This document shows positions 31,301 to 46,017 of a stretch of 64,000 nucleotides of DNA, piece by piece (positions within the stretch are counted from its first letter, which is position 1; each line of letters opens with the position of its first letter). The stretch covers positions 47,501 through 111,500 of the forward strand of contig CAXHUQ010000965.1 of the NCBI GenBank assembly GCA_964020085.1, in the 5' to 3' direction. The notes beneath the pieces were generated by a model. It searched no databases. It was given only the letters and a program-made list of their open reading frames with translations, and was not told where the DNA came from. Position numbers and translations under genes: made by a program. Source of the stretch: Micromussa lordhowensis (taxonomy: Eukaryota > Cnidaria > Anthozoa > Scleractinia > Lobophylliidae).

Positions 31301-34300
31301 AGAGTTATTAGAATGAACACATGGGTACATTTGGTACAAAGCACCACCAAAGTGATTCTACACATCTCCATTGAGTTCCTAGAACATTTTTTTTTGAAGT
31401 AAAAGGGTTATTAGACTGAACCTATGTGTGAAATTGGTCCAAAGCACCACCAAAGTCATTCTACACATCTCCACTAAGTTCCAAGGACATGTTTTCGGAA
31501 ACCACAGAGTTATTAGAATGAACCCATGGATAGAATTGGTCCAAAGCACACCAAAGTTATAGTACACATCTTCACTGAGTTCCAAGGACAATTCTTCTGG
31601 AAAAAAAAGAGTTATTAAAATGAACCTATGGGTAGAATTAGTTGAAAGCACAACCAAAGCCATACTACACATCTTCACTGAGTTTCAAGGACATTTTTCT
31701 GGAAATCAAAGAGTTATTAGAATGAACCTGTGGGTAAAATTGGTCCAAAGCGCCACAAAAGTCATTCTACACAAATTTGCTAAGTTCCAAGGACATTTTT
31801 CTACAAATAAAAGAGTTAGTAGAATGAACTCATAAGTAAAATTAGTTCAAGGCACCACTAATGTGATTCTACACATCGCCACTGAGTTCCAAGGACATTT
31901 TTCTTAAAGTAAAAGAGTTATTTGAATGAACCCAAGGGTATATTCGATCCAAAGCACCGCCAAAGTCATTCTACATATCTCCACTAAGTTCCAAGAAGAT
32001 TTGTTGGAAATGAAAGAGTTATTAGAGTAAACCCATGGGTAGAAATGGTCCAAAGCACCATCAAAGTCATACTAAACATCTCCACTGAGTTTCAAGGACA
32101 TTTTTGTGGAAATAAAAGAGTTATTAGAATGAACCCATGGGTAGAATGGGTCCAAAAAACCACCAAAGTGATTCTACTCATCTCCACTGAGTTCCAATAA
32201 CATTTGTTTAAAGTAAAAGAGTTATTAGAGTGAACCAATGGGTAAAATTGGTCCACAGCAAAGCCAATGTTATACTACACATCTCCATTGAGTTTCTATG
32301 TCAGTTTTCTTCAAATAATAAAGTTATTAGAATGAACCCATGGCTATATTTGGTCCAAAGTACCACTTAAGTTATTTTACACCTCTCCACTGAGTTCAAA
32401 GGACATTTTTTTTCAAGTAAAAGAGTTATGAGAATGAACCTAAGGGATCCAAAGCACCGCCAAAGTCATTCTACACAAGTCCAGTGAGTGCCAAGAAGAT
32501 TTTGTTCGAAATAAAAGAGTCATCAGATTAAACCCATGGGTAGAATTGCTCCAAACAACCACAAAATTTATTCTACACATCTCCAGTGAGTTCCAAAGAC
32601 ATCTTTCTGGAAATAAAAGAGTTATTAGAGTAAACCCATGGATAGATTTGGTCCAAACCACCACCAAAGTCATACTACACATCTCCACTGAGTTCCAATG
32701 ACATTTTTTTGAAATAAAAGAGTTATTAGAATGAACCTATGGATAAAATAGGCCCAAAGAACCACTAAAGTCATTCTACACATCTCCACTGAGTTCCAAT
32801 GACATTTTTCTTGAGTTAAAAGAGTTATTAAAGTGAACCCATGGGTAGAATTGGTCCAAAGCAGCACCCAAGGATATCTTCCTTGAAGTAAAAAAGTTAT
32901 TAGGGTGAACCAATGGGTAGAATTGGTCCAACGCACCACCAAAGTCATACTAAACATCCCCACTGAGTTCCAAGGACATTTTTCTGGAAATAAAAGAGTT
33001 ATTAGAATGAACCCATGGGTATATTTGGTACAAGGCACCACCAAAGTGATTCTACACATCTCCATTGAGTTCCTAGAACATTTTTTTTTGGAAGTAAAAG
33101 AGTTATTAGACTGAACCTATGGGTGAAATTGGTCCAAAGCACCACCAAAGTCATTCTACACATCTCCACTGAGTTCCAAGGACATGTTTTCGGAAACCAC
33201 AGAGTTATTAGAATGAACCCATGGATAGAATTGGTCCAAAGCACACCAAAGTTATACGACACATCTTCACTGAGTTCCAAGAACAATTCTTCTGAAAAAA
33301 AAAAGAGTTATTAAAATGAACCTATGGGTAGAATTAGTTGAAAGCACAACCAAAGCCATACTACACATCTTCACTGAGTTTCAAAGACATTTTTCTGAAA
33401 ATCAAAGAGTGATTAGAATGAACCTGTGGGTAAAATTGGTCCAAAGCGCCACAAAAGTCATTCTACACAAATTTACTAAGTTCCAAGGACATTTTTCTGC
33501 AAATAAAAGAGTTAGTAGAATGAACTCATAAGTAAAATTGGTTCAAGGCACCACTAATGTGATTCTAGACATCGCCACTAAGTTCCAAGGACATTTTTCT
33601 TGAAGTAAAAGAGTTATTTGAATGAACCCAAGGGTATATTCGATCCAAAGCACCGCCAAAGTCATTCTACATATCTCCACTAAGTTCCAAGAAGATTTGT
33701 TGGAAATGAAAGAGTTATTAGAGTAAACCCATGGGTAGAAATGGTCCACAGCACCATCAAAGTCATACTAAACATCTCCACTGAGTTTCAAGGACATTTT
33801 TGTGGAAATAAAAGAGTTATTAGAATGAACCCATGGGTAGAATGGGTCCAAAAAACCACCAAAGTGATTCTACTCATCTCCACTGAGTTCCAATAACATT
33901 TGTTTAAAGTAAAAGAGTTATTAGAGTGAACCGATGGGTAAAATTGGTCCACAGCAAAGCCAATGTTATACTACACATCTCCATTGAGTTTCTATGTCAG
34001 TTTTCTTCAAATAATAAAGTTATTAGAATGGACCCATGGCTATATTTGGTCCAAAGTACCACCCAAGTTATTTTACACATCTCCACTGAGTTCAAAGGAC
34101 ATTTTTTTTCAAGTAAAAGAGTTATGAGAATGAACCCAAGGGTTTTTTTTTGATCCAAAGCACCGCCAAAGTCATTCTACACAAGTCCAGTGAGTGCCAA
34201 GAAGATTTTGTTCGAAATAAAAGAGTCATCAGAGTGAACCCATGGGTAGAATTGCTCCAAACAACCACAAAATTCATTCTACACATCTCAAGTCATGTTT

Positions 34301-37300
34301 GTGGAAATAAAAGAGTTATTAGAGTGAACCCATGGATAGATTTGGTCTAAACCAGCACCAAAGTCATACTACACATCTCCACTGAGTTCCAAGCACATTT
34401 TTTTTAAATAAAAGAGTTATTAGAATAAACCTATGGATAAAATAGGCCCAAAGAACCACTAAAGTCATTCTACACATCTCCACTGAGTTCCAATGACATT
34501 TTTCTTGAACTAAAAGAGTTATTATAATGAACCCATGGGTATATTTGATCCGTAGCAACGCGAAAGTCAGTCTGCACATCCTCACTAAGTCCCAAGGACA
34601 TTTTTTTTCTTAAGGTAAAAGAGTTATTAAAGTGAACCCATGGGTAGAATTGGTCCAAAGCAGCACCCAAGGATATCATCCTTGAAGTAAAAAAGTTATT
34701 AGGGTGAACCAATGGGTAGAATTGGTTCAACGCACCACCAAAGTCATACTAAACATCTCCACTGAGTTCCAAGGACATTTTTCTTGAAATAAAAGAGTTA
34801 TTAGAATGAACCCATGGGTATATTTGGTACAAAGCGCCACCAAAGTGATTCTACACATCTCCATTGAGTTCCTAGAACATTTTTTTTGAAGTAAAAGAGT
34901 TATTAGACTGAACCTATGGGTGAATTTGGTCCAAAGCACCACCAAAGTCATTCTACATCTCCACTGAGTTCCAAGGACATGTTTTCGGAAACCACAGAGT
35001 TATTAGAATGAACCCATGGATCGAATTGGTCCAAAGCACACCAAAGTTATACTACACATCTTCACTGAGTTCCAAGGACAATTCTTCTGGAAAAAAAGAG
35101 TTATTAAAATGAACCTATGGGTAGAATTAGTTGAAAGCACAACCAAAGCCATACTACACATCTTCACTGAGTTTCAAGGACATTTTTCTGGAAATCAAAG
35201 AGTTATTAGAATGAACCTGTGGGTAAAATTGGTCCAAAGCGCCACAAAAGTCATTCTACACAAATTTACTAAGTTCCAAGGACATTTTTCTGCAAATAAA
35301 AGAGTTAGTAGAATGAACTCATAAGTAAAATTGGTTCAAGGCACCACTAATGTGATTCTACACATCGCCACTGAGTTCCAAGGACATTTTTCTTGAAGTA
35401 AAAAAGTTATTTGAATGAACCCAAGGGTATATTCGATCCAAAGCACCGCCAAAGACATTCTACATATCTCCACTAAGTTCCAAGAAGATTTGTTGGAAAT
35501 GAAAGAGTTATTAGAGTAAACCCATGGGTAGAAATTGGTCGAAAGCACCATCAATGTCATTTTACACATCTCCACTGAGTTCCAATGACATTTTTCTTGA
35601 ACTAAAAGAATTAAAATTAAAATGAATCCATGGGTATATTTGATCCGTAGCAACGCGAAAGTCAGCCTGCACATCCCCACTAAGTCCCAAGGACCTTTTT
35701 CTTGAGGTAAAAGAGTTATTAAAGTGAACCCATGGGTAGAATTGGTCCAAAGCAGCACCCAAGGATATCTTCCTTGAAGTAAAAAAGTTTTCGGGGTGAA
35801 CCAATCGGTAGAATTGGTCCAACGCACCACCAAAGTCATACTAAACATCTCCACTGAGTTCCAAGGACATTTTTCTGGAAATAAAAGAGTTATTGGAGTG
35901 AACCCATGGATAGATTTGGTCCAAACCACCACCAAAGTCATACTACACATCTCCACTGAGTTCCAAGGACATTTTTTTGGAAATAAAAGAGTTATTAGAA
36001 TGAACCTATGGGTAAAATTGGCCCAAAGAACCACCAAAGGCATTCTACACATCTCCACTGAGTTCCAAGGACATTTTTCTTGAACTAAAAGAGTTATTAG
36101 AATGAACCCATGGGTATATTCGATCCAAAGCAGCGCCAAAGTCATTCTACATATCTCTACTGAGTTCCAAGAAGATTTGTTGGAAATGAAAGAGTTATTA
36201 GAGTAAACCCATGGATAGAGATGGTCCAAAGCACCATCAAAGTCATACTAAACATCTCCAATGAGTTTCAAGGACATTTTTGTGGATATAAAAGAGTTAT
36301 TAGAATGAACTCATGGGTAGAATGGGTCCAAAAAACCACCAAAGTGATTCTACACATCTCCACTGAGTTTTAATTACATTTGTTTAAAGTAAAAGAGTTA
36401 TTAGAGTGAACCGATGGGTAAAATTGGTCCACAGCAAAGCCAATGTTATACTACACATCTCCATTGAGTTTCTATGTCAGTTTTCTTCAAATAGTAAAGT
36501 TATTAGAATGAACCCATGGCTATATTTGGTCCAAAGTACCACCCAAGTTATTTTACACCTCTCCACTGAGTTTCAAGGACATTTTTCTTGAAATAAAAGA
36601 GTTCTTAGAATGAAGCCATTAATACAACTGGTCCAAAGTACCAGTGAATTGATTCTACACATCCTCACTGAGTTTCAACGACATTGTTCTTGAAGTAAAA
36701 GAGGTATTAGAGGGAACCCAAGGGTATATTCTGATCCAAAGCACCGCCAATTCTACACATGTCCAGTAAGTGCCAAGAAGATTTTGTTCCAAATAAAAGA
36801 GTCATCAGAGTGAACCCATGGGTAGAATTGCTCCAAACATCCACCAACTTCATTCTACACATCTCCACTCAGTTCCAAAGACATGTTTCTAAAAATAAAA
36901 GAGTTATTAGAGTGAACCCATGGATAGATTTGGTCCAAACTACCACCAAAGTCATACTACACATCTCCACTGAGTTCCAAGGACATTTTTTTTGGAAATA
37001 AAAGAGTTATTAGAAGGAACCTATGGGTAAAATTAGCCCAAAGAACCACCAAAGTCATTCTACACATCTCCACTGAGTTCCAATGACATTTTTCTTGAAC
37101 TAAAAGAGTTATTAAAATGAACCCATGGGTATATTTGATCCGTAGCAACGCAAAAGTCAGTCTGCCTATCCCCACTAAGTTCCAAGGACATTTTTCTTGA
37201 GGTAAAAGAGTTATTTGGGTAGAATTGGTCCAAAGCAGCACCCAAGGATATTTTCCTTAAAGTAAAAAAGTTATTAGGGTGAACCAATGGGTAGAATTGG

Positions 37301-37353
37301 TCCAACGCACCACCAAAGTCATACTAAACATGTCAACAGAGTTCCAAGAACAT

Positions 37354-37805
37354 TGTTGCGGAAATTATCGTTCCGCCCGCTGGTTCAATTTAGGACTGTA
37401 TCCATCACACTCGATCAGACAAACAGTCTAAGTAACATCACTGCTTTATTCTTCTATCTTTACACTCTTGAGCGTTCTACGATCTGAATACAATCTAAGT
37501 GAACTTACACCTTTTACTGCTATCTTGTGCAATAGTGTACCTTAACCTATCACATGTACAGCTTACAGTACTACAACTATCGGACGATGTACCTAGAGCA
37601 AAGTTACAATTTATGATGTTCAATTCACATGATCTCCTTCCTTATTTGGTTCAATTAGCGCGTGCAAAGTACATCGGCTGATAAACTGCGGACTAAGTTC
37701 AATATTGTGAAATGTTACACGCTTTCACGTAATCATTTAACTAATTCCTTGTACACTTAATATTCAACTCGTTATTAATAAGAAACTAACTTATTTTCCC
37801 CGACA
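37354..37805 (-). mobile_element. Solo LTR, copy 1 (452 bp)
   Basis: The sequence begins TG and ends CA, and is flanked by the 5-base direct repeat aacat (37349-37353 and 37806-37810). It interrupts a satellite monomer whose uninterrupted form is seen near 29710. On the minus strand it starts TGTCGGGG and has AATAAA (plus-strand 37445-37450) towards its end, so the transcribed orientation is probably minus. No internal gag/pol sequence is present, as expected after LTR-LTR recombination. It is probably Gypsy-like, judging from the 5-base duplication and TG...CA ends. Confidence 0.8.
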
Positions 37806-39886
37806 AACATTTTTCTTAAATTAAAAGAGTTATTAGAATGAACCCATGGGTATATTTGGTACAAAGCACCACCAAAGTGATTCTACACATCTCCATTGAG
37901 TTCCTAGAACATTTTTTTTGAAGTAAAAGAGTTATTAGACTGAACCTATGGGTGAAATTGGTCCAAAGCACCACCAAAGTCATTCTACACATCTCCACTG
38001 AGTTCCGAGGACATGTTTCTGGAAACCACAGAGTTATTAGATCGAACCCATGGATAGAATTGGTCCAAAGCACACCAAAGTTATACTACACATCTTCACT
38101 AAGTTCCAAGGACATTCTTCTGAAAAAAAAAGACTTATTAAAATAAACCTATGGGTATAAATAGTTGAAAGAACAACCAAAGCCAAACTACACATCTTTA
38201 CTAAGTTCCAAGGACTTTTTTCTTGAAATAAAAGAGTTATTAAAATGAACCCATTAATAAAACTGGTCCAAAGTACCAGTGAATTGATTCTACACATCCT
38301 CACTGAGTTTCAACGACATTGTTCTTGAAGTAAAAGAGGTATTAGAGGGAACCCAAGGGTATAGTTTGATCCAAAGCACCGCCAAAGTCATTCTACACAT
38401 GTCCAGTGAAAGCCAAGAAGATTTTGTTCAAAATAAAAAAAGAGTCATTAGAGTGAACCCATTAATAGAATTGCTCCAAACAACCACCAAATTCATTGTA
38501 CACATTTTCACTGAGTTCCAAAGACATGTTTCTGGAAATAAAAGAGTTATTAGAGTGAACCCATGGATAGATTTGGTCCAAACCACCACAAAAGTCTTAC
38601 TACACATCTCTACTGAAATCCAAGGACATTTTTTGGAAATAAAAGAGTTATTAGAAGGAACCTATGGGTAAAATTGGCCCAAAGAACCTCCAAAGTCATT
38701 CTACACATCTCCACTGAGTTTCAATGACATTTTTCTTGAACTAAAAGAGTTATTAGAATGAACCCATGGATATATTTGATCCGTAGCAACGCGATAGTCA
38801 GTCTGCACATCCCCACTAAGTCCCAAGAGTGATTAGAATAAACCCATGGGTAGAATGGGTCCAAAAAACCACCAAAGTGATTCTACACATCTCCAATGAG
38901 TTTCAATTACATTTGTTCAAAGTAAATGAGTTATTAGAGTGAACCGATGGGTAAAATTGGTCCACAGCAAAGCCAATTTTATACTACACATCTCCATTGA
39001 GTTTCTATGTCAGTTTTCTTCAAATAATATAGTTATTAGAATGAACCCATGGCTATATTTGGTCCAAAGTACCACCCAAGTTATTTTACACATCTCCATT
39101 GAGTTCAAAGGACATTTTTTTTGAAGTAAAAGAGTTATAAGAATGCCCCCTTTAATAAAACTGGTCCAAAGTACCAGTGAATTGATTCTACACATCCTCA
39201 CTGAGTTTCAACGACATTGTTCTTGAAGTAAAAGAGGTATTAGAGGGAACCCAAGGGTATATTCTGATCCAAAGCACCGCCAATTCTACACATGTCCAGT
39301 AAGTGCCAAGAAGATTTTGTTCCAAATAAAAGAGTCATCAGAGTGAACCCATGGGTAGAATTGCTCCAAACATCCACCAACTTCATTCTACACATCTCCA
39401 CTCAGTTCCAAAGACATGTTTCTGGAAATAAAAGAGTTATTAGAGTGAACCCATGGATAGATTTGGTCCAAACTACCACCAAAGTCATACTACACATCTC
39501 CACTGAGTTCCAAGGACATTTTTTTTGGAAATAAAAGAGTTATTAGAAGGAACCTATGGGTAAAATTAGCCCAAAGAACCACCAAAGTCATTCTACACAT
39601 CTCCACTGAGTTCCAATGACATTTTTCTTGAACTAAAAGAGTTATTAAAATGAACCCATGGGTATATTTGATCCGTAGCAACGCAAAAGTCAGTCTGCCT
39701 ATCCCCACTAAGTTCCAAGGACATTTTTCTTGAGGTAAAAGAGTTATTTGGGTAGAATTGGTCCAAAGCAGCACCCAAGGATATTTTCCTTAAAGTAAAA
39801 AAGTTATTAGGGTGAACCAATGGGTAGAATTGGTCCAACGCACCACCAAAGTCATACTAAACATCTCAACAGAGTTCCAAGAACAT

Positions 39887-40338
39887 TGCTGCGGAAATTA
39901 TCGTTCCGCCCGCTGGTTCAATTTAGGACTGTATCCATCACACTCGATCAGACAAACAGTCTAGGTAACATCACTGCTTTATTCTTCTATCTTTACACTC
40001 TCGAGCGTTCTACGATCTGAATACAATCTAAGTGAACTTACACCTTTTACTGCTATCTTGTGCAATAGTGTACCTTAACCTATCACATGTACAGCTTACA
40101 GTACTACAACTATCGGACGATGTACCTAGAGCAAAGTTACAATTTATGATGTTCAATTCACATGATCTCCTTCCTTATTTGGTTCAATTAGCGCGTGCAA
40201 AGTACATCGGCTGATAAACTGCGGACTAAGTTCAATATTGTGAAATGTTACACGCTTTCACGTAATCATTTAACTAATTCCTTGTACACTTAATATTCAA
40301 CTCGTTATTAATAAGAAACTAACTTATTTTCCCCGACA
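39887..40338 (-). mobile_element. Solo LTR, copy 2 (452 bp)
   Basis: This is the same element as at 37354-37805, exactly 2,533 bases downstream and with the same aacat target duplication (39882-39886, 40339-40343). I see three substitutions between the copies. The identical insertion site shows it was copied with the surrounding satellite rather than inserted a second time. Confidence 0.8.
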
Positions 40339-43300
40339 AACATTTTTCTTAAATTAAAAGAGTTATTAGAATGAACCCATGGGTATATTTGGTACAAAGC
40401 ACCACCAAAGTGATTCTACACATCTCCATTGAGTTCCTAGAACATTTTTTTTGAAGTAAAAGAGTTATTAGACTGAACCTATGGGTGAAATTGGTCCAAA
40501 GCACCACCAAAGTCATTCTACACATCTCCACTGAGTTCCGAGGACATGTTTCTGGAAACCACAGAGTTATTAGATCGAACCCATGGATAGAATTGGTCCA
40601 AAGCACACCAAAGTTATACTACACATCTTCACTGAGTTCCAAGGACATTCTTCTGAAAAAAAAAGACTTATTAAAATGAACCTATGGGTATAATTAGTTG
40701 AAAGAACAACCAAAGCCAAACTACACATCTTTACTAAGTTCCAATGACTTTTTTCTTGAAATAAAAGAGTTATTAGAATGAACCCATTAATAAAACTGGT
40801 CCAAAGTACCAGTGAATTGATTCTACACATCCTCACTGAGTTTCAACGACATTGTTCTTGAAGTAAAAGAGGTATTACAGGGAACCCAAGGGTATAGTTT
40901 GATCCAAAGCACAGCCAAACTAATTCTAGACATGTCCATTGAGTGCCAAGATGATTTTGCTCGAAATAAGAGTCATCAGAGTGAACCCATGGGTAGAATT
41001 GCTCCAAACAACCACCAAATTCATTCTACACATCTCACCTGAGTTCCAAAGACATGTTTCTGGAAATAAAAGAGTTATTAGAGTGAACCCATGGATAGAT
41101 TTGGTCCAAACCACCACCAAAGTCATACTACACATCTCCACTGAGTTCCAAGGACATTTTTTTGGAAATAAAAGAGTTATTGGACTGAACCTATGGGTAA
41201 AAGTGGCCCAAAGAACCACCAAAGTCATTCTACGCATCTCCACTGAGTTCCAATGACATTTTTCCTGAACTAAAAGAATTATTAGAATGAACCCATGGGT
41301 ATATTTGATCCGTAGCAACGCGAAAGTCAGTCTGCACATCTCCACTATGTCCCAAGGACATTTTTCTTGAGGTAAAAGAGTTATTAAAGTAAACGCATGA
41401 GTAGAATTGGTCCAAAGCAGCACCCAAGGATATTTTCCTTGAAGTAAAAAAGTTATTAGGGTGAACCAATGGGTAGAATTGGTCCAACGCACCACCAAAG
41501 AAATACTAAACATCTCCACTGAGTTCTAAGGACATTTTAATAGAAATAAAAGAGTTATTAGAATGAACCCATGGGTACATTTGGTACAAAGCACCACCAA
41601 AGTGATTCTACACATCTCCATTGAGTTCCTAGAACATTTTTTTTTGAAGTAAAAGGGTTATTAGACTGAACCTATGGGTGAAATTGGTCCAAAGCACCAC
41701 CAAAGTCATTCTACACATCTCCACTGAGTTCCAAGGACATGTTTTCGGAAACCACAGAGTTATTAGAATGAACCCATGGATAGAATTGGTCCAAAGCACA
41801 CCAAAATTATACTACACACCTTTACTGAGTTCCAAAGACAATTCTTCTGGAAAAAAAAGAGTTATTAAAATAAACCTATGGGTAGAATTAGTTGAAAGCA
41901 CAACCAAAGCCATACTACACATCTTTACTGAGTTTCAAGGATATTTTTCTGGAAATCAAAGAGTTATTAGAATGAACCTGTGGGTAAAATTGGTCCAAAG
42001 CGCCACAAAAGTCATTCTACACAAATTTACTAAGTTCCAAGGACATTTTTCTGCAAATAAAAGAGTTAGTAGAATGAACTCATAAGTAAAATTGGTTCAA
42101 GGCACCACTAATGTGATTCTACACATCGCCACTGAGTTCCAAGGACATTTTTCTTGAAGTAAAAGAGTTATTTAAATGAACCCAAGGGTATATTCGATCC
42201 AAAGCACCGCCAAAGACATTCTACATATCTCCACTAAGTTCCAAGAAGATTTGTTGGAAATGAAAGAGTTATTAGAGTAAACCCATGGGTAGAAATTGGT
42301 CGAAAGCACCATCAATGCCATTCTACACATCTCCACTGAGTTCCAATGACATTTTTCTTGAACTAAAAGAATTAGAATTAAAATGAATCCATCGGTATAT
42401 TTGATCCGTAGCAACGCGAAAGTCAGTCTGCACATCCCCACTAAGTCCCAAGGGCATTTTTCTTGAAGTAAAAGAGTTATTAAAGTGAACCCATGGGTAG
42501 AATTGGTCCAAAGCAGCACCCAAGGATATCTTCCTTGAAGTAAAAAAGTTATTAGGGTGAACCAATGGGTAGAATTGGTCCAACGCACCACCAAAGTCAT
42601 ACTAAACATCTCCACTGAGTTCCAAGGACATTTTTCTGGAAATAAAAGAGTTATTAGAATGAACCCATGGGTATATTAGGTACAAAGCACCACCAAAGTG
42701 ATTCTACACATCTCCATTGAGTTCCTAGAACATTTTTTTTTTGAAGTAAAAGAGTTATTAGACTGAACCTATGGGTGAAATTGGTCCAAAGCACCACCAA
42801 AGTCATTCTACACATCTCCACTGAGTTCCAAGGACATGTTTTCGGAAACCACAGAGTTATTAGAATGAACCCATGGATAGAATTGGTCCAAAGCACACCA
42901 AAGTTATACTACACATCTTCACTGAGTTCCAAGGACAATTCTTCTGAAAAAAAGAGTTATTAAAATGAACCTATGGGTAGAATTAGTTGAAAGCACAACC
43001 AAAGCCAGCCTACACATCTTCACTGAGTTTCAAGGACATTTTTCTGAAAATCAAAGAGTGATTAGAATGAACCTGTGGGTAAAATTGGTCCAAAGCGCCA
43101 CAAAAGTCATTCTACACAAATTTACTAAGTTCCAAGGACATTTTTCTGCAAATAAAAGAGTTAGTAGAATGAACTCATAAGTAAAATTGGTTCAAGGCAC
43201 CACTAATGTGATTCTAGACATCGCCACTAAGTTCCAAGGACATTTTTCTTGAAGTAAAAGAGTTATTTGAATGAACCCAAGGGTATATTCGATCCAAAGC

Positions 43301-46017
43301 ACCGCCAAAGTCATTCTACATATCTCCACTAAGTTCCAAGAAGATTTGTTGGAAATGAAAGAGTTATTAGAGTAAACCCATGGGTAGAAATGGTCCACAG
43401 CACCATCAAAGTCATACTAAACATCTCCACTGAGTTTCAAGGACATTTTTGTGAAAAATAAAAGAGTTATTAGAATGAACCCATGGGTAGAATGGGACCA
43501 AAAAACCACCAAAGTGATTCTACTCATCTCCACTGAGTTCCAATAACATTTGTTTAAAGTAAAAGAGTTATTAGAGTAAACCGATGGGTAAAATTGGTCC
43601 ACAGCAAAGCCAATGTTATACTACACATCTCCATTCAGTTTCTATGTCAGTTTTCGTCAAATAATAAAGTTATTAGAATGAACACATGGCTATATTTGGT
43701 CCAAAGTACCACCCAAGTTATTTTACACATCTCCACTGAGTTCAAAGGACATTTTTTTTTCAAGTAAAAGAGTTATGAGAATGAACCCAAGGGTTTTTTT
43801 TGATCCAAAGCACCGCCAAAGTCATTCTACACAAGTCCAGTGAGTGCCAAGAAGATTTTGTTCGAAATAAAAGAGTCATCAGAGTGAACCCATGGGTAGA
43901 ATTGCTCCAAACAACCACAAAATTCATTCTACACATCTCAAGTCATGTTTCTGGAAATAAAAGAGTTATTAGAGTGAACCCATGGATAGATTTGGTCCAA
44001 ACCACCACCAAAGTCATACTACACATCTCCACTGAGTTCCAAGGACATTGTTTTGAAATAAAAGAGTTATTAGAATGAACCTATGGATAAAATAGGCCCA
44101 AAGAACCACCAAAGTCATTCTACACATCTCCACTGAGTTCCAATGACATTTTTCTTGAACTAAAAGAGTTATTATAATGAACCCATGGGTATATTTGATC
44201 CGTAGCAACGCGAAAGTCAGTCTGCACATCCTCGCTAAGTCCCAAGGACATTTTTTTTCTTGAGGTAAAAGAGTTATTAAAGTGAACCCATGGGTAGAAT
44301 TGGTCCAAAGCAGCACCCAAGGATATAATCCTTGAAGTAAAAAAGTTATTAGGGTGAACCAATGGGTAGAATTGGTCCAACGCACCACCAAAGTTTTACT
44401 AAACATCTCCACTGAGTTCCAAGGACATTTTTCTTGAAATAAAAGAGTTATTAGAATGAACCCATGGGTATATTTGGTACAAAGCACCACCAAAGTGATT
44501 CTACACATCTCCATTGAGTTCCTAGAACATTTTTTTTTTGAAGTAAAAGAGTTATTAGACTGAACCTATGGGTGAAATTGGTCCAAAGCACCACCAAAGT
44601 CATTCTACACATCTCCACTGAGTTCCAAGGACATGTTTTCGGAAAGCACAGAGTTATTAGAATGAACCCATGGATCGAATTGGTCCAAAGCACACCAAAG
44701 TTATACTACACATCTTCACTGAGTTCCAAGGACAATTCTTCTGGAAAAAAAAAGAGTTATTAAAATGAACCTATACGTACAATTAGTTGAAAGCACAACC
44801 AAAGCCATACTACACATCTTCACTGAGTTTCAAGGACATTTTTCTGGAAATCAAAGAGTTATTAGAATGAACCTGTGGGTAAAATTGGTCCAAAGCGCCA
44901 CAAAAGTCATTATACACAAATTTACTAAGTTCCAAGGATATTTTTCTGCAAATAAAAGAGTTAGTAGAATGAACTCATAAGTAAAATTGGTTCAAGGCAC
45001 CACTAATGTGATTCTACACATCGCCACTGAGTTCCAAGGACATTTTTCTTGAAGTAAAAGAGTTATTTGAATAAAGCCAAGGGTATATTCGATCCAAAGC
45101 ACCGCCAAAGTCATTCTACATATCTCCACTAAGTTCCAAGAAGATTTGTTGGAAATGAAAGAGATATTAGAGTAAACCCATGGGTAGAAATGGTCCAAAG
45201 CACCATCAAAGTCATACTAAACATCTCCAATGAGTTTCAAGGACATTTTTGTGGAAATAAAAGAGTTATTAGAATGAACCCATGGGTAGAATGGGTCCAA
45301 AAAACCACCAAAGTGATTCTACTCATCTCCACTGAGTTCCAATAACATTTGTTTAAAGTAAAAGAGTTATTAGAGTGAACCGATGGGTAAAATTGGTCCA
45401 CAGCAAAGCCAATGTTATACTACACATCTCCATTGAGTTTCTATGTCAGTTTTCCTTAAATATTAAAGTAATTAGAATGAACCCATGGCTATATTTGGTC
45501 CAAAGTACCACCCAAGTTATTTTACACATCTCCACTGAGTTCAAAGGACATTTTTTTTCAAGTAAAAGAGTTATGAGAATGAACCCAAGGGATCCAAAGC
45601 ACCGCCAAAGTCATTCTACACAAGTCCAGTGAGTGCCAAGAAGATTTTGTTCGAAATAAAAGAGTCATCAGATTGAACCCATGGGTAGAATTGCTCCAAA
45701 CAACCACAAAATTCATTCTACACATCTCCAGTGAGTTCCAAAGACATGTTTCTGGAAATAAAAGAGTTATTAGAGTGAACCCATGGATAGATTTGGTCCA
45801 AACCACCACCAAAGTCATACTACACATCTCCACTGAGTTCCAAGGACATTTTGTTTGGAAATAAAAGAGTTATTAGAAGGAACCTATGGGTAAAATTAGC
45901 CCAAAGAACCACCAAAGTCATTCTACCCATCTCCACTGAGTTCCAATGACATTTTTCTTGAACTAAAAGAGTTATTAAAATGAACCCATGGGTATATTTG
46001 ATCCGTAGCAACGCGAA

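Larger units (their letters stand above)
36640..40840. repeat. Tandem segmental duplication of 2,533-bp offset carrying the solo LTR
   Basis: Landmarks repeat at a constant 2,533-base offset: satellite at 36759 and 39292, the LTR at 37354 and 39887, and satellite downstream at 37816 and 40349 and at 38037 and 40570. The LTR acts as a unique marker that makes the duplication unambiguous. The outer limits are approximate because they lie in satellite. Confidence 0.75.
28534..46017 (+). repeat. 102-bp satellite block C (plus orientation)
   Basis: This is the largest block, about 17.5 kb, in the same orientation as block A and built from the same monomer types, including 72-bp short monomers (for example near 31171, 34666, 41431 and 44316). 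It carries a 2,533-bp tandem duplication that includes a solo LTR. It ends at a switch after gatccgtagcaacgcgaaa near 46018. Confidence 0.85.
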
